Below are positions 25,900 through 34,260 of a stretch of 45,543 bases of DNA, piece by piece. Made by a program: the position numbers and the translations under genes. Within the stretch, counting starts at the first letter, position 1; the number at the start of each line of letters is the position of its first letter. Source of the stretch: Roseovarius mucosus DSM 17069 (GTDB lineage: Bacteria > Pseudomonadota > Alphaproteobacteria > Rhodobacterales > Rhodobacteraceae); the NCBI RefSeq assembly GCF_000768555.3, contig NZ_KN293982.1, positions 1-45,543 of the forward strand, given 5' to 3'. Below the pieces are notes generated by a model. That model was not told the origin of the DNA. It did no database searches and worked only from the letters and a program-made list of their open reading frames with translations.

Positions 25900-26076
25900 A
25901 GCTTGCGCTCCCTGAATAACAACAGGCAGGACCAGACTCGCGGCAGGAATTTAATTGAGGATAATCACAAATGATTCCACTAGGGCGTCAACGTCCAGCT
26001 TTGTCGCTTGGTGATTTCATGTGCATCCAGCACTCGACCATGATCCGCGCTTTTCACCGGCTTTGTCAAGTAGTTT
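25829..26076 (-). repeat. Duplicated urtA promoter/leader segment (copy 1 of 2)
   Basis: About 248 bases match 33541-33790 in the same orientation, roughly nine in ten positions identical. The block covers the urtA signal-peptide codons, the ribosome site, the leader and the TTGACA-containing region. Copy 1 lies in front of the signal-less binding-protein gene, copy 2 in front of urtA, so both minus-strand operons may share one promoter design. Similarity stops at 26076, where an IS256 fragment region begins. Confidence 0.8.
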
Positions 26077-26164
26077 AGGTGGAGTTGGAGTTCCGCCGAC
26101 TTTGAACTGACGCGGTGGATGTGACCTGCCAAGGGATTTTTTCTCCACCGTCGATTAAAGTCCG

Positions 26165-26361
26165 GCTCTATCGGGCACCTGAACCTCTCCTTCAGGGGTT
26201 CCTTCGTCGCGCTCCCCGCCAAGATGTTCCTCCATTTCGGTCGTCAGCGCGCGTTCCGCCAGCACCTTCATCAGTTCGGAAAGAACGCCTTCCTTGCCGA
26301 ATAGATCGCCGGGTGAACGGCCTTCCATCAGTTGGTCCAATAGGTCTTTGTCGATGCTTAT
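26165..26361 (-). pseudogene. IS256-family transposase N-terminal fragment
   Basis: The minus-strand reading contains IDKDLLDQLMEGRSPGDLFG, then VLSELMKVLAERALTTEMEE and HLGGE. This is the typical beginning of IS256 transposases, and it then loses homology. About 60 codons remain; there is no catalytic domain. It lies in the short debris zone between the duplicated urt promoter and hupE. Confidence 0.7.
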
Positions 26362-26429
26362 ACGTGCGACTCCTTATCGAGCAGTTACCACGCCAGAGCA
26401 CAAAATTCAGGTTCGTCCCTGTTCAAAAA

Positions 26430-26665
26430 GACGGTTTGATCCACCATTCGGACTGCGGCGGGCAATATATGTCAATTTAGTACACTGAACGGCTGGCCGA
26501 AGCCAAAATTGCACCGTCTGTCGGCAGCGTCGGGGCCTCGTATGACAATGCCCTCGCTGAGACGATCAACGGCCTCTACAAAACCGAACTGGTCCATTGC
26601 CAAGGGCCCTGGCGCAACATGCAGGATCTGGAAATGGCGACACTCGGCTGGGTCGTGTCAACCAC
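26430..26665 (+). pseudogene. IS3-family OrfB C-terminal fragment
   Basis: The plus strand reads LIHHSDCGGQYMSI, stop, YTERLAEAKIAPSVGSVGAS, YDNALAETINGLYKTELVHC and QGPWRNMQDLEMATLGWV. This is the last third of an IS3-type transposase with an in-frame stop and a degraded end. It is a different copy from the decayed IS3 at 22564-23386. Confidence 0.7.
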
Positions 26666-26743
26666 ACAGGGGCATTCACGCACGATCTTGCCCAAAAAAA
26701 GGCAAAGCGCCGAGGATCGATGTGATCATCCGGGACGGAACAA

Positions 26744-27319
26744 TTACCCTGCGGCAATCACCCACACGCCACCGATTGTTGTTGCCCAGCCCAGTCCCCG
26801 AATGACTTGTGTTCCGGTCAGCGCGCGACCTGCCGCGACGGCCAGGGCAACACCTATCCCGTGCAAAAGAGCCGTCGAAAGTACGAACCCAACTCCGAAG
26901 CTAAGCGCTGCGGCTGAGCCCAATTCCCCGCCATGCGCATGGCCGTGAAACAGCGCGAACGCTCCGACAATACTCGCAGCCGCAAAAACCGGCAGATACA
27001 CGGACAGGGCAACTGCAAGCCCCAACGCAAGGACGGATAACAGTATCATCGGCTCCACGAACGGCAGACCATACCCGAACACCGCCGCGACGTAGCCCAG
27101 CATCATGACGCCGACAAACGACGCAGGAAGTGCCCAACGCGCACGTCCCCCGAGCACGACAGCCCAGAGGCCGACTGCTAACATCGCAAGAATGTGGTCG
27201 AGACCGAACATAGGATGCGACAGGCCCGCGACAAACGAGCCATGCTGTTCCGGGCTTAGATGTGCGAAGGCCGGGGTTGCACCAAGCGTGAGTATTGCAG
27301 TTGTGAGAATTCGTTTCAT
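26744..27319 (-). CDS. HupE/UreJ-family membrane protein (putative nickel permease)
   Basis: 191 residues. The N-terminal signal (MKRILTTAILTLGATPAFA) precedes a polytopic membrane region. The family's metal-binding motifs are visible: HPMFGLDHILAMLAVG near residue 34 and FHGHAHGGELG near residue 125. HupE/UreJ proteins import nickel for hydrogenase or urease. In this window the likely client is the urease at 38383-40806, about 11 kb away, and no hydrogenase gene is present. It is on the same strand as the amidase-urt cluster but separated by 165 bases. The ATG at 27319 is chosen for the signal peptide; a start at 27358 lacks support. Confidence 0.85.
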   Translation of the reverse strand: MKRILTTAILTLGATPAFAHLSPEQHGSFVAGLSHPMFGLDHILAMLAVGLWAVVLGGRARWALPASFVGVMMLGYVAAVFGYGLPFVEPMILLSVLALGLAVALSVYLPVFAAASIVGAFALFHGHAHGGELGSAAALSFGVGFVLSTALLHGIGVALAVAAGRALTGTQVIRGLGWATTIGGVWVIAAG

Positions 27320-27470
27320 GGTCGGTTCCTTCCTGTTTGGGTCGGTCAGCACAGCCACAGTACTGCCCGTTGTGTTGAGTTCTTCGATTGTGAGCAGCGT
27401 TCCTCTCAGCAGGGCCTGTTCCGTGACGGCATTGGGCCAAATTGAGAAAATAGCTCCCCACCAAATTTCT

Positions 27471-27485
27471 GCCTCTGCCAGAGGC
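27471..27485 (-). terminator. Hairpin at the amidase stop
   Basis: GCCTCT and AGAGGC form a six-pair stem with a three-base loop, overlapping the first base of the amidase stop codon region. On the minus strand it is followed by AGAAATTT, so it is at best a weak intrinsic terminator for the urt-amidase operon. Confidence 0.35.
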
Positions 27486-28831
27486 TACGGCCTTTTGTCA
27501 AACCGCCGTGCGATATCCAGTAGTAGCTCGTCTTGCCCTGGCCTGCCCATCAACATCATCCCAATGGGAAGACCATTTATTGATACGCCTATAGGCAGAC
27601 TGATACTGGGCAATCCAGCAAGGTTACCAAGCCAGCAGAACCACGTCATACTATCTTGTGTAGTGACATCGCGTCCGCCGAATTTCTGACGATCCTCGCC
27701 GTGGCGCGGTGCGAGGACAGGCAGCGTCGGGAGGGCCAAGGCATCCCACTCGCCGAGTCCATTCAAGAGAAGGTCGCTAAACCGCGCGCGCAGTTTCTGG
27801 GCGTGCAGTGCCTCTTGCGCTGTGAGTTGTTTCCCTACTTCCAAATGTGCTCTTGTGATTGACGAGAAGCCGCTGTCGGTCCGGGAAAGCAAGTCTTCGT
27901 GATAGGATGACGCCTCGACATGCAAAATGGCCTCCCAGGCTGCAAAGTAACTGCGCATGTCTGGCAACGAAACATCAGCCACAGCGACATCCGACCCAGA
28001 CAATGCGCTGCACACGACGCTGTTCACGTCTTCAGCACGCTCCAGCCCTGTACCAGTGAGGTGGAGAACCTGGAGCTTTTCCGGGGCTGTCTCCGGGCTG
28101 AACGGCTTTGCCCGCGTGGTAGATGAATCCCGCTTATCGGCTCCAAGAAAATAGGGCAGCAGAAGGGCGATGTCATCCAAACTAGCTGCAATCGGCCCCG
28201 GCGCGTCCAGCGACCAACTCAGTGGCAGAACGCCATGCCGAGACGCCCGCCCGTAAGTGGGCTTGAACCCGTAGACACCACAGGCAGATGATGGAATCCG
28301 TACAGATCCGCCTGTATCACTGCCAAGGGCGGCTCCGACAATGCCAGCGGCAACCGCCGCTGCTGAACCGCCGCTGCTGCCACCAGTGATATGCTCTTGG
28401 TTATGCGGGTTGCGCGTCGCACCGATACTTGACGTGGAGTTTGTCGCGCCGAACGCCCATTCGTGCATGTTCGTCTTGCCAAAAATGACAGCGCCAGCGG
28501 CACGGAGGTTGGCGACAATAGTTGCGTCAATACCCTTTGGCTCCAACGGCAGAGCGTTCGAGCACGCAGTGGTGGAATAATCCTTCGTAAGATAATTGTC
28601 TTTGACCGCGATTGGCACACCATCGATAGGACTGAGGGGTTTGCCCGTCTTTCGCCTCTGGGTTGCTGCTTTGGCTTGAGCTGTGACGATTTCTTCGTCT
28701 ATTGTGACGAACGCATTCAAGTCGGCCAGTTGCGTTTCGCGCTCAAGAGACTGCTTTGCCAGGGAGTCGGGCGTTTGTCGTCCCTCTGCCAAAGCGACAA
28801 CAAGATCGGATAAGCTCTCACTTTTCGACAC
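27485..28831 (-). CDS. Amidase (amidase-signature family)
   Basis: 448 residues of the amidase-signature family with the complete Ser-cisSer-Lys triad: Lys in GVPIAVKDNYLT, the cis-Ser in TGGSSGGSAAAVAAG, and the nucleophile Ser in GSDTGGSVRIPSSACG. The C-terminus PIGMMLMGRPGQDELLLDIA is typical. It starts at GTG 28831, with GGAGG ten bases ahead, overlapping the preceding small gene by 14 bases. As the last gene of the urt operon it should hydrolyse an imported amide or a urea derivative. The family includes AtzE/biuret-type hydrolases, allophanate hydrolase and aliphatic amidases; the substrate cannot be told from sequence alone. The C-terminal allophanate-hydrolase domain is absent. Confidence 0.88.
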   Translation of the reverse strand: MSKSESLSDLVVALAEGRQTPDSLAKQSLERETQLADLNAFVTIDEEIVTAQAKAATQRRKTGKPLSPIDGVPIAVKDNYLTKDYSTTACSNALPLEPKGIDATIVANLRAAGAVIFGKTNMHEWAFGATNSTSSIGATRNPHNQEHITGGSSGGSAAAVAAGIVGAALGSDTGGSVRIPSSACGVYGFKPTYGRASRHGVLPLSWSLDAPGPIAASLDDIALLLPYFLGADKRDSSTTRAKPFSPETAPEKLQVLHLTGTGLERAEDVNSVVCSALSGSDVAVADVSLPDMRSYFAAWEAILHVEASSYHEDLLSRTDSGFSSITRAHLEVGKQLTAQEALHAQKLRARFSDLLLNGLGEWDALALPTLPVLAPRHGEDRQKFGGRDVTTQDSMTWFCWLGNLAGLPSISLPIGVSINGLPIGMMLMGRPGQDELLLDIARRFDKRP

Positions 28832-28967
28832 TGCTTAGAGCCTCCGGTAAAAAAATATGGGCCGGTTCACCGAACTGATCAACTTTCAACTTCGAAAGCC
28901 CACCGCGAATGCGTGCCAGAGTTGCCTTGATGCGCTTGAGCTGATCCTTGCTGAGTTTATCTGGCAT
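28818..28967 (-). CDS. Small protein, possibly AtzG/GatC-like partner of the amidase
   Basis: 49 residues, basic and helical at the N-terminus (MPDKLSKDQLKRIKATLARI), ending GEPAHIFLPEALSSVEK. Its ATG lies two bases after the urtE stop, and its 3' end overlaps the amidase start, so it is embedded in the operon. The ending resembles the EPAxVFxP tail of AtzG-type small subunits that stabilise AtzE amidases, and the position directly before an amidase gene also fits. It is shorter than usual AtzG (about 65-70 residues), so the assignment is tentative. Confidence 0.55.
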   Translation of the reverse strand: MPDKLSKDQLKRIKATLARIRGGLSKLKVDQFGEPAHIFLPEALSSVEK

Positions 28968-28968
28968 C

Positions 28969-29667
28969 TCACACACCCAACAATTCCTGTTGCAGCTCTT
29001 TGTCAGCGCGCAGGCTGTCGCGATCCGTCTCCATCCTGATCGTGCCTTTCTCCATGACGTAGGCGCGTTCCGAAATCGACAAACAAAAATCGAGGTTCTG
29101 TTCAGCAACAAGAATTGCAATTTTATGCTCTTCGTTGATCCGTTTTAAAACCCCCGCCATTTCGTCGATGATCGAGGGTTGAACACCCTCGGTCGGTTCA
29201 TCGAGCAGAAGGATTTTCGGTCGTGTTGCAAGGGCGCGGGCCAAGGCCAGGACCTGTTGTTGTCCGCCGGACAATCCGCCCGCGAGATCGTTCGCCTTGG
29301 GTTGCAAGAGAGGAAAATCCTCCAGTATCGCCGCTACGCTTTTCTTTGCGTCAAAGCCATTTGATGCTGCTGCAACGGCGATGTTCTCGGTCACAGACAT
29401 CCGCGGGAAGACGAACCGGCCTTGAGGTACGTAACCCAATCCAAGGCGGGCCCGTTTTGCTGGTGATGGTGGCGCTGTTTCACCGGCAATCTCGATCGAA
29501 CCTGACGTCGCCTTGATAAGTCCTGTCGCATACCGCATCAGAGTGGATTTCCCGACCCCGTTACGTCCAAGAAGGGCAACGATTTCAGCGGCGTTCACGT
29601 GTATGGAGACATCTCGAATGATAGTGGTCTTTCCATATCCACCAGTGGCGTTCTTGATCTTAAACAT
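28969..29667 (-). CDS. urtE: UrtE, urea ABC transporter ATP-binding protein
   Basis: A 232-residue LivF-type ATPase. Walker A GRNGVGKST, signature LSGGQQQVLALARALA, and Walker B LLLDEPTEGVQPSII. The TEG(V/I)QPSII run after Walker B is characteristic of UrtE and separates it from amino-acid LivF. The ATG at 29667 is chosen because the family starts there (MFKIKNATGGYGKTTI); it overlaps the end of the preceding fused gene by eight bases. With UrtD it powers import of urea or a similar amide. Confidence 0.9.
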   Translation of the reverse strand: MFKIKNATGGYGKTTIIRDVSIHVNAAEIVALLGRNGVGKSTLMRYATGLIKATSGSIEIAGETAPPSPAKRARLGLGYVPQGRFVFPRMSVTENIAVAAASNGFDAKKSVAAILEDFPLLQPKANDLAGGLSGGQQQVLALARALATRPKILLLDEPTEGVQPSIIDEMAGVLKRINEEHKIAILVAEQNLDFCLSISERAYVMEKGTIRMETDRDSLRADKELQQELLGV

Positions 29668-31471
29668 GCTCGCCTCTCCCCAAATAGATATCGAGGACAG
29701 CATCGTTCGCTCTGAGCGTCTCAATATCCCCTTCTGCAAAAAACTCGCCTTGGTGGAGCACAGTCACATGTCCTTCCAACGTCCGCACGAATTCCATGTC
29801 ATGCTCAACGACAACCACCGTCGTATGCTTGGCCAAAGTACGGACCAGCAAGGACAGCTCGCGAGTTTCCTCATTTGTCATACCCGCCGCTGGTTCATCC
29901 AGAAGCACGACACGAGGTGCAAGACAGAGCACCATTCCGATATCGAGCCACTGCTGCTGACCATGTGAAAGAGCTGAGGCCTGCACAGCCTTCTGTTCTT
30001 CCATGCCCAACATCCAGAGAATGCGGGTCGCGGTTTTATCTGCTTGTACCGTGTCTCTTGTGCGTGCAAAAGCTGCGATCCAGAGGTTTTCCATCACGGT
30101 GTTTTCACCAAAGACTTGGGGTTTCTGGTTCTTGACGCCCATCCCCTTGTGAACCCGCTCGAAGATTGCCATCTTCGTAATGTCGTCCTTGTCGAGAAGG
30201 ATCTTGCCACCTTCGGGACGATAGATGCCCACGCAGGTTTTCAAGAACGAGCTTTTACCTGCACCGTTTGGGCCGATGAGTGAATAGGGCCGACCGGATG
30301 CAAAGTCGAGCGAAACCTTGTTGACCGGAATTACGCCGCCAAATCGCTTGAAGGCTTCATCGGTCGAAAGGTTCTTCGCGGGACCGGCCTGGGCTGCGGC
30401 CTCTTCGAGAATGCTGTCAAGCACTTCAGTGTCGATCTTCACTGCCCCTGCACTACGAGCGGCATCGTTCGGATCAGCCAGGAACTTCTTCCAGAGAGTA
30501 TCCAGTGCACCCAGAAACCCGTTTTGCAAAAACATTACCAAGAGGATGAGTGTCGTGCCGAGGATCAAAGTCGTTTGACCGCCTGCTACTCCGCCGCCAA
30601 GCCAGAATGAAAGACCCCCGATAATAAGGGCACCCAAGAAAGGCCCAGCAAGTGTGCCCAGACCGCCCACCAAGACATAAATCGGAACGAGAAGTGCTTC
30701 TTGGACGGAGAAAATCGACGGGTTAAGGTAGTTTGCCCACAATGCGAAGAGTGCGCCCGAAAGCCCTGCAACGGCACCTGAATAGGCAAAGTTCAACAGC
30801 TGATATTTGCGGATATCGTAGCCCAGAAGTTCCGTTTTCTCGATATCGATGCGAATGCAATCCACGATCTTGCCGAAGTTGCTTCGCATTAGCCAGCGCG
30901 TGAAGAAATAGACTGCTGCGGTGACAACGACGACAGTTGCGAAGGCCTCGTTCGGACCAATCTTTTTGGCTTCGGAGCCAAATCCTAGAATGATCCCGGG
31001 GATGTTTGAGAGCCCGTTGTCGCCGCCAATACGGGCTTCACCAACGTCCAATTTGAAAGATTGGGCCACCGACCAAAGCAACAAAGTAAAAGTGTAGGAC
31101 AGGATCGTGCTCTGCAACTCACCCATGCGAGCGTAGAAAATAACATAGCCGAGGGCGACCGCAATCAGAGCGCCGAAAACAGCCGCGGATGGCAAGGCCC
31201 AGACCAAAGTCATTCCGGACGAAGGCGCTAAGTTGATCGCAATGACTGCGCCAAAGTATCCGCCCAATCCGTAGAAGGCTGTCTGAGCCAGGCTGAGCAG
31301 ACCTCCACGCCCCCAGGCGACATCCAGGCTCAGACCCAAAAGGCCAAAGATAACCCAGGATGTGGCAACGAAAGCAAGGTATGGATTCAAGGTTCCAGAC
31401 AGAGCCAGTGCGATAATTGTGGCAAGCGCTGGAAAGATCAGGCCTGCATTTTTATGGAGTTTTTCAAACAT
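29660..31471 (-). CDS. urtC: Fused UrtC permease - UrtD ATPase
   Basis: 603 residues in one uninterrupted frame. Residues about 1-330 are a LivM/UrtC-type permease with several hydrophobic helices (VIFGLLGLSLDVAWGRGGLL, LVGGLGTLAGPFLGALIIGG). After an Ala-rich linker (LDSILEEAAAQAGPAKNL) the ATPase begins: Walker A GPNGAGKSS, signature LSHGQQQWLDIGMVL, Walker B VVLLDEPAAGMT, and EHDMEFVR. The LSHGQxQWLxIGM signature is typical of UrtD. In most bacteria urtC and urtD are separate genes. The ATG at 31471 is 12 bases after the urtB stop. The fusion fixes a 1:1 permease-ATPase ratio. Confidence 0.9.
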   Translation of the reverse strand: MFEKLHKNAGLIFPALATIIALALSGTLNPYLAFVATSWVIFGLLGLSLDVAWGRGGLLSLAQTAFYGLGGYFGAVIAINLAPSSGMTLVWALPSAAVFGALIAVALGYVIFYARMGELQSTILSYTFTLLLWSVAQSFKLDVGEARIGGDNGLSNIPGIILGFGSEAKKIGPNEAFATVVVVTAAVYFFTRWLMRSNFGKIVDCIRIDIEKTELLGYDIRKYQLLNFAYSGAVAGLSGALFALWANYLNPSIFSVQEALLVPIYVLVGGLGTLAGPFLGALIIGGLSFWLGGGVAGGQTTLILGTTLILLVMFLQNGFLGALDTLWKKFLADPNDAARSAGAVKIDTEVLDSILEEAAAQAGPAKNLSTDEAFKRFGGVIPVNKVSLDFASGRPYSLIGPNGAGKSSFLKTCVGIYRPEGGKILLDKDDITKMAIFERVHKGMGVKNQKPQVFGENTVMENLWIAAFARTRDTVQADKTATRILWMLGMEEQKAVQASALSHGQQQWLDIGMVLCLAPRVVLLDEPAAGMTNEETRELSLLVRTLAKHTTVVVVEHDMEFVRTLEGHVTVLHQGEFFAEGDIETLRANDAVLDIYLGRGEHV

Positions 31472-31483
31472 ATCCGATGACCC

Positions 31484-32350
31484 CTAAAGCTTTCGGCGCC
31501 ATTTGGCGGAAATACCCATCGGGTAGAGCCAAAGCAGAATGGCGGTCACGAGGAAGAAGAAGACATCACCGACCACGGATGTCATGAAACTGGCGGTCAC
31601 GGATGCACCGCCGCCGAGGCCAAGGGCTGCAAGAGCACTCCCCGTCAATGTGACCGGCCCGGCTACGACAACCGTAAGGAAGCCTTTTACAGCGAAGAAA
31701 AGACCCATCGAAGGCGTTGCCGGAATGATTGGAAGTAGGATTGCACCCGCAAGCCCGGCGAGGCCACTCCCGATCGCAAAGGTCATGGTATTGACCCGAG
31801 ATGAGTCGATGCCAATCGCCTGAGCCATTTGCGGCTGCTGGATTGAGGCTCGGGCCTTCATTCCATAGACCGTGTGCGTCATGAGCAGATAGATAAAGAC
31901 GAGTATGACTGCCGCCACGAAAATCATCAGAGTCGGGTATACTGCGAGGCTGTAGTCACCGATTTTGAAACTCCACTGCGGCATCCCGATGCCGGGCGAC
32001 ACGGTTCCAAACACCAGAACCGCAACCTGGTTGAAGACCATGCCAAGGCCCCACGTTGCCAGCATTGTGTCAAAGAGCCGTCCATAGAGCTTACGTATAA
32101 TCAAAAACTCGACCACTGCGCCGATAGTCATGGTCGTGACCACGGCAAAGGGTATGGCTAACAGAAATGGAAGCCCGATCTGTGTCGCGGTCAGTGCCGA
32201 ATAAGCCCCGACCATGATAAACTCGCCATGCGCGAGGTTGATCACACCCATCAAGCCATACACAACTGCTAGGCCAAGCGTAGCGATCAACAGAATGGAT
32301 GCGCTAGATAAAGATGACAGCAAAATTGTCGCCAAGAAATTGAGTTCCAT
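31484..32350 (-). CDS. urtB: UrtB, urea ABC transporter permease
   Basis: A 288-residue LivH/UrtB-type inner-membrane permease with about eight hydrophobic segments. Typical motifs are GLAVVYGLMGVINLAHGEFI, VMVGAYSALTA-like and GLAGLAGAILLPI, and it ends WLYPMGISAKWRRKL. It lacks the long N-terminal periplasmic extension found in many proteobacterial UrtB proteins. The start has GGGAGG five bases ahead. It lies 58 bases after urtA, with a hairpin in the gap, and is followed directly by the fused urtCD gene. Confidence 0.87.
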   Translation of the reverse strand: MELNFLATILLSSLSSASILLIATLGLAVVYGLMGVINLAHGEFIMVGAYSALTATQIGLPFLLAIPFAVVTTMTIGAVVEFLIIRKLYGRLFDTMLATWGLGMVFNQVAVLVFGTVSPGIGMPQWSFKIGDYSLAVYPTLMIFVAAVILVFIYLLMTHTVYGMKARASIQQPQMAQAIGIDSSRVNTMTFAIGSGLAGLAGAILLPIIPATPSMGLFFAVKGFLTVVVAGPVTLTGSALAALGLGGGASVTASFMTSVVGDVFFFLVTAILLWLYPMGISAKWRRKL

Positions 32351-32366
32351 GGAACCTCCCGAAGCT

Positions 32367-32389
32367 GGGGCAACCTTTGAGGCTGCCCC
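32367..32389 (-). other. Intercistronic hairpin between urtA and urtB
   Basis: GGGGCA (32367-32372) and TGCCCC (32384-32389), with an inner three-pair step, form a compact stem in the 58-base gap. On the minus strand no T run follows, so it probably protects the urtA mRNA 3' end and lets the binding protein be made in excess. Confidence 0.45.
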
Positions 32390-32408
32390 TTTTGTTGTGT
32401 GGCGTCGT

Positions 32409-33614
32409 TTAGTTTTCTGGGGTAAAGTGCTCTACCACATCAGGATTATCCACCAAGTTGCAGACCTCATTTTCAAAGGTCGGTTCAGTGTCCGTGAAGG
32501 TCTCGATGATATCGAAACCGTTATTGGCGTTGCCACGCGCGATATACATATTCTGCCGCAAGTGGTGAGAACCTGGCTCAAGCGTGACCGTGCCATTGGG
32601 GGCTTCGTAGGAAATCCCGCTTTGCAGCGCCGCGATCACCTCATCGGTGTCGGTCGTTCCGGCCTTATTCGCAGCTGCGGCCCAAAGATGGACAGCGTTC
32701 CAGACGTCTACAGATCCGGTAACCACCGGCGTATCGGTTCCATAGGCTTCTTCCCATGCCGCGAGAAATTTGGCGTTGGTCTCGCCCGGGGCCGAAGGGA
32801 AGTAATTCATCACTGACATATAGCCTTCGCCCGCCTGTGGCGACACGACGATCTGCTGGTTGCCCGAGCCGTAATTCGTGGAGATAAGGCCGATGTCTTC
32901 CTTCAGACCAGCCGCCGCGAATTGTTCAAGGAAACCCGTTTGCGCGGAACCAATAGGAAGTGCTATGACAAAATCTGGTTTCGCAGCCTGAATTTTCTGA
33001 ATGGTCGGCGTATAGTCTGTCACGGAGAGGGGGAGATAATCTTCACCAACAACCTCGGCACTGAGCTCTTTCGCATACTCGTGAATCCAGTAACCGGAAA
33101 TCGTGCCGAAATTGTAGTCAGGACCCATGATGTAGACGCGCGGGCCAAAATTTTTGACAGCCCATTTCATCAGAATGTTCAACTGCTGGGAGGCTGACGA
33201 ACCGGTAACGAACGTAGTGCGATCGCAGGCACCGCCCTCGTAGAGCGACGAATAGAAGTAAGGGATGTTCGCCTCGCGCAGGATCGGGCGGAGGGCCTCA
33301 CGCGAGGAACTGGTTAAACCCGCGAACATGGCCGAAACACCATCCCGCAGGACGGCGGTTTGTGCGAACTGAGTGTATTTGGAAAGTTCAGACTGCGCGT
33401 CATACCCGACGACAACGATGTCTTCGCCATTTACACCACCGGCTACGTTGATGCTGGCAACAGCCAGATCAAGCGCTTGGTCTTGTTGGATTCCGTATAT
33501 GTTCAATCCACCGGTGAGGTCGAATATCGCGCCGATCTTGACCTCGGCGAAGGCGACGGAACTGGTCATCGTCAGTGCGGTTGTAAGGCTCAATGCGGCC
33601 AACAGTTTGTTCAT
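32409..33614 (-). CDS. urtA: UrtA-like periplasmic urea/short-chain amide-binding protein
   Basis: 401 residues with a signal peptide (MNKLLAALSLTTALTMTSSV, cleavage after AFA). Family motifs include KIGAIFDLTGGLNIYGIQQD, AINVAGGVNG-like, FAGLTSSSREALRPILREAN, FYSSLYEGGACDRTTFVTGS, MGPDYNFGTISGYWIHEY and LPLSVTDYTPTIQKIQAAKP. This is the Peripla_BP_5/6 group of urea, amide and branched-chain amino-acid binding proteins. Assignment to urea or amide rests mainly on the UrtD and UrtE signatures and the linked amidase and urease. The ATG at 33614 is chosen for the signal peptide with GGGAG nine bases ahead. Its promoter and first 25 codons are duplicated at 25829-26076. Confidence 0.82.
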   Translation of the reverse strand: MNKLLAALSLTTALTMTSSVAFAEVKIGAIFDLTGGLNIYGIQQDQALDLAVASINVAGGVNGEDIVVVGYDAQSELSKYTQFAQTAVLRDGVSAMFAGLTSSSREALRPILREANIPYFYSSLYEGGACDRTTFVTGSSASQQLNILMKWAVKNFGPRVYIMGPDYNFGTISGYWIHEYAKELSAEVVGEDYLPLSVTDYTPTIQKIQAAKPDFVIALPIGSAQTGFLEQFAAAGLKEDIGLISTNYGSGNQQIVVSPQAGEGYMSVMNYFPSAPGETNAKFLAAWEEAYGTDTPVVTGSVDVWNAVHLWAAAANKAGTTDTDEVIAALQSGISYEAPNGTVTLEPGSHHLRQNMYIARGNANNGFDIIETFTDTEPTFENEVCNLVDNPDVVEHFTPEN

Positions 33615-33790
33615 AGCTTGCGCTCCCTGAATAAAAACAGGCAGGACCAGACTAGTGGCGGGAATTTCAATGATGATAATCACAAGCACCCCGCTAGGGC
33701 GTCAACGTCCAGCTGTGTCGCTTGGTGATTTTATGTGCTTCCAGCACGCGGCCATGATCCGCGCTTTTCACCGGCTTTGTCAAGTAGCTT
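33541..33790 (-). repeat. urtA promoter/leader segment (copy 2 of 2)
   Basis: The counterpart of 25829-26076. It spans the urtA signal-peptide codons and about 175 bases upstream. The differences are scattered substitutions; the TTGACA element and the ribosome site are the same in both copies. Confidence 0.8.
33756..33784 (-). promoter_or_regulatory. Candidate promoter of urtA
   Basis: On the minus strand a perfect TTGACA (33784-33779) lies about 165 bases before the urtA ATG. The best -10 match at 17-19 bases (GGATCA/GATCAT) is weak. The -35 is preserved in the duplicate copy upstream of the signal-less binding-protein gene. Activation by a regulator would be needed if this promoter is real. 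Confidence 0.35.
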
Positions 33791-33934
33791 AAACGCCCGG
33801 TCCCGGCGTATGCCATGCCGATTGGATCTTCCACGACTTCTCCGGCGTGATCTAGGTCGACGGCTAAGTTGGCTACAACCGGTTGCTCGCCCCTGATCGG
33901 CTCGGTCCCGATATCCGGCTGGCTTTCTATTGAA

Positions 33935-34260
33935 CGCACGCCCGGCGCAAGCTGGTCGAGATCACCCGCACCCGCACCCGCACCGGCCCGGCCCGGCGCC
34001 GATTGCCGAAGAGGGCGTGAAGCGTATCGGTTACCTCTACCGCGTCGAGGCTAAGATCCGGGGGCGTGATCCCGTCGCCCGCCGCGCGGCGCGACAGGAA
34101 CGCTCCGCACCGAACGTCGCAGACCTCGAAGCCTAGTTCACACACCATCGCGCCCGCGTCGCGACTAAATCGCCACTGGGTGAGGCATTGAAATACATGG
34201 CCAAGTTCAGGGACGACCTCTGCCTGTTCCTGACCGATGGCCAGATCGAACTCGATACGG
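33935..34260 (+). pseudogene. IS66-family TnpC fragment (second IS66 type)
   Basis: The plus strand reads HARRKLVEITR; then, after a frame change, APIAEEGVKRIGYLYRVEAK and VARRAARQERSAPNVADLEA; then a stop; and then THHRARVATKSPLGEALKYM and LFLTDGQIELD. This is the catalytic and C-terminal part of an IS66 transposase different from the one at 18828. It carries at least one frameshift and one stop and is cut by the IS5-family element at 34261. Confidence 0.75.

Noticed and set aside
25980..26222. Minus-strand frames at 25980-26222 and 33694-33939 sharing a 30-residue C-terminal peptide
   Set aside because: The shared peptide is simply the duplicated urtA upstream DNA read in one frame. The substitutions between copies change amino acids freely and the upstream parts are unrelated, so coding is unlikely.
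33740..33775. Hairpin in the urtA leader as an AmiR target
   Set aside because: CGCGG/CCGCG on the minus strand closes a seven-base loop instead of a six-base AxxGxx loop, and the stem is broken in the duplicate copy at 25829-26076.
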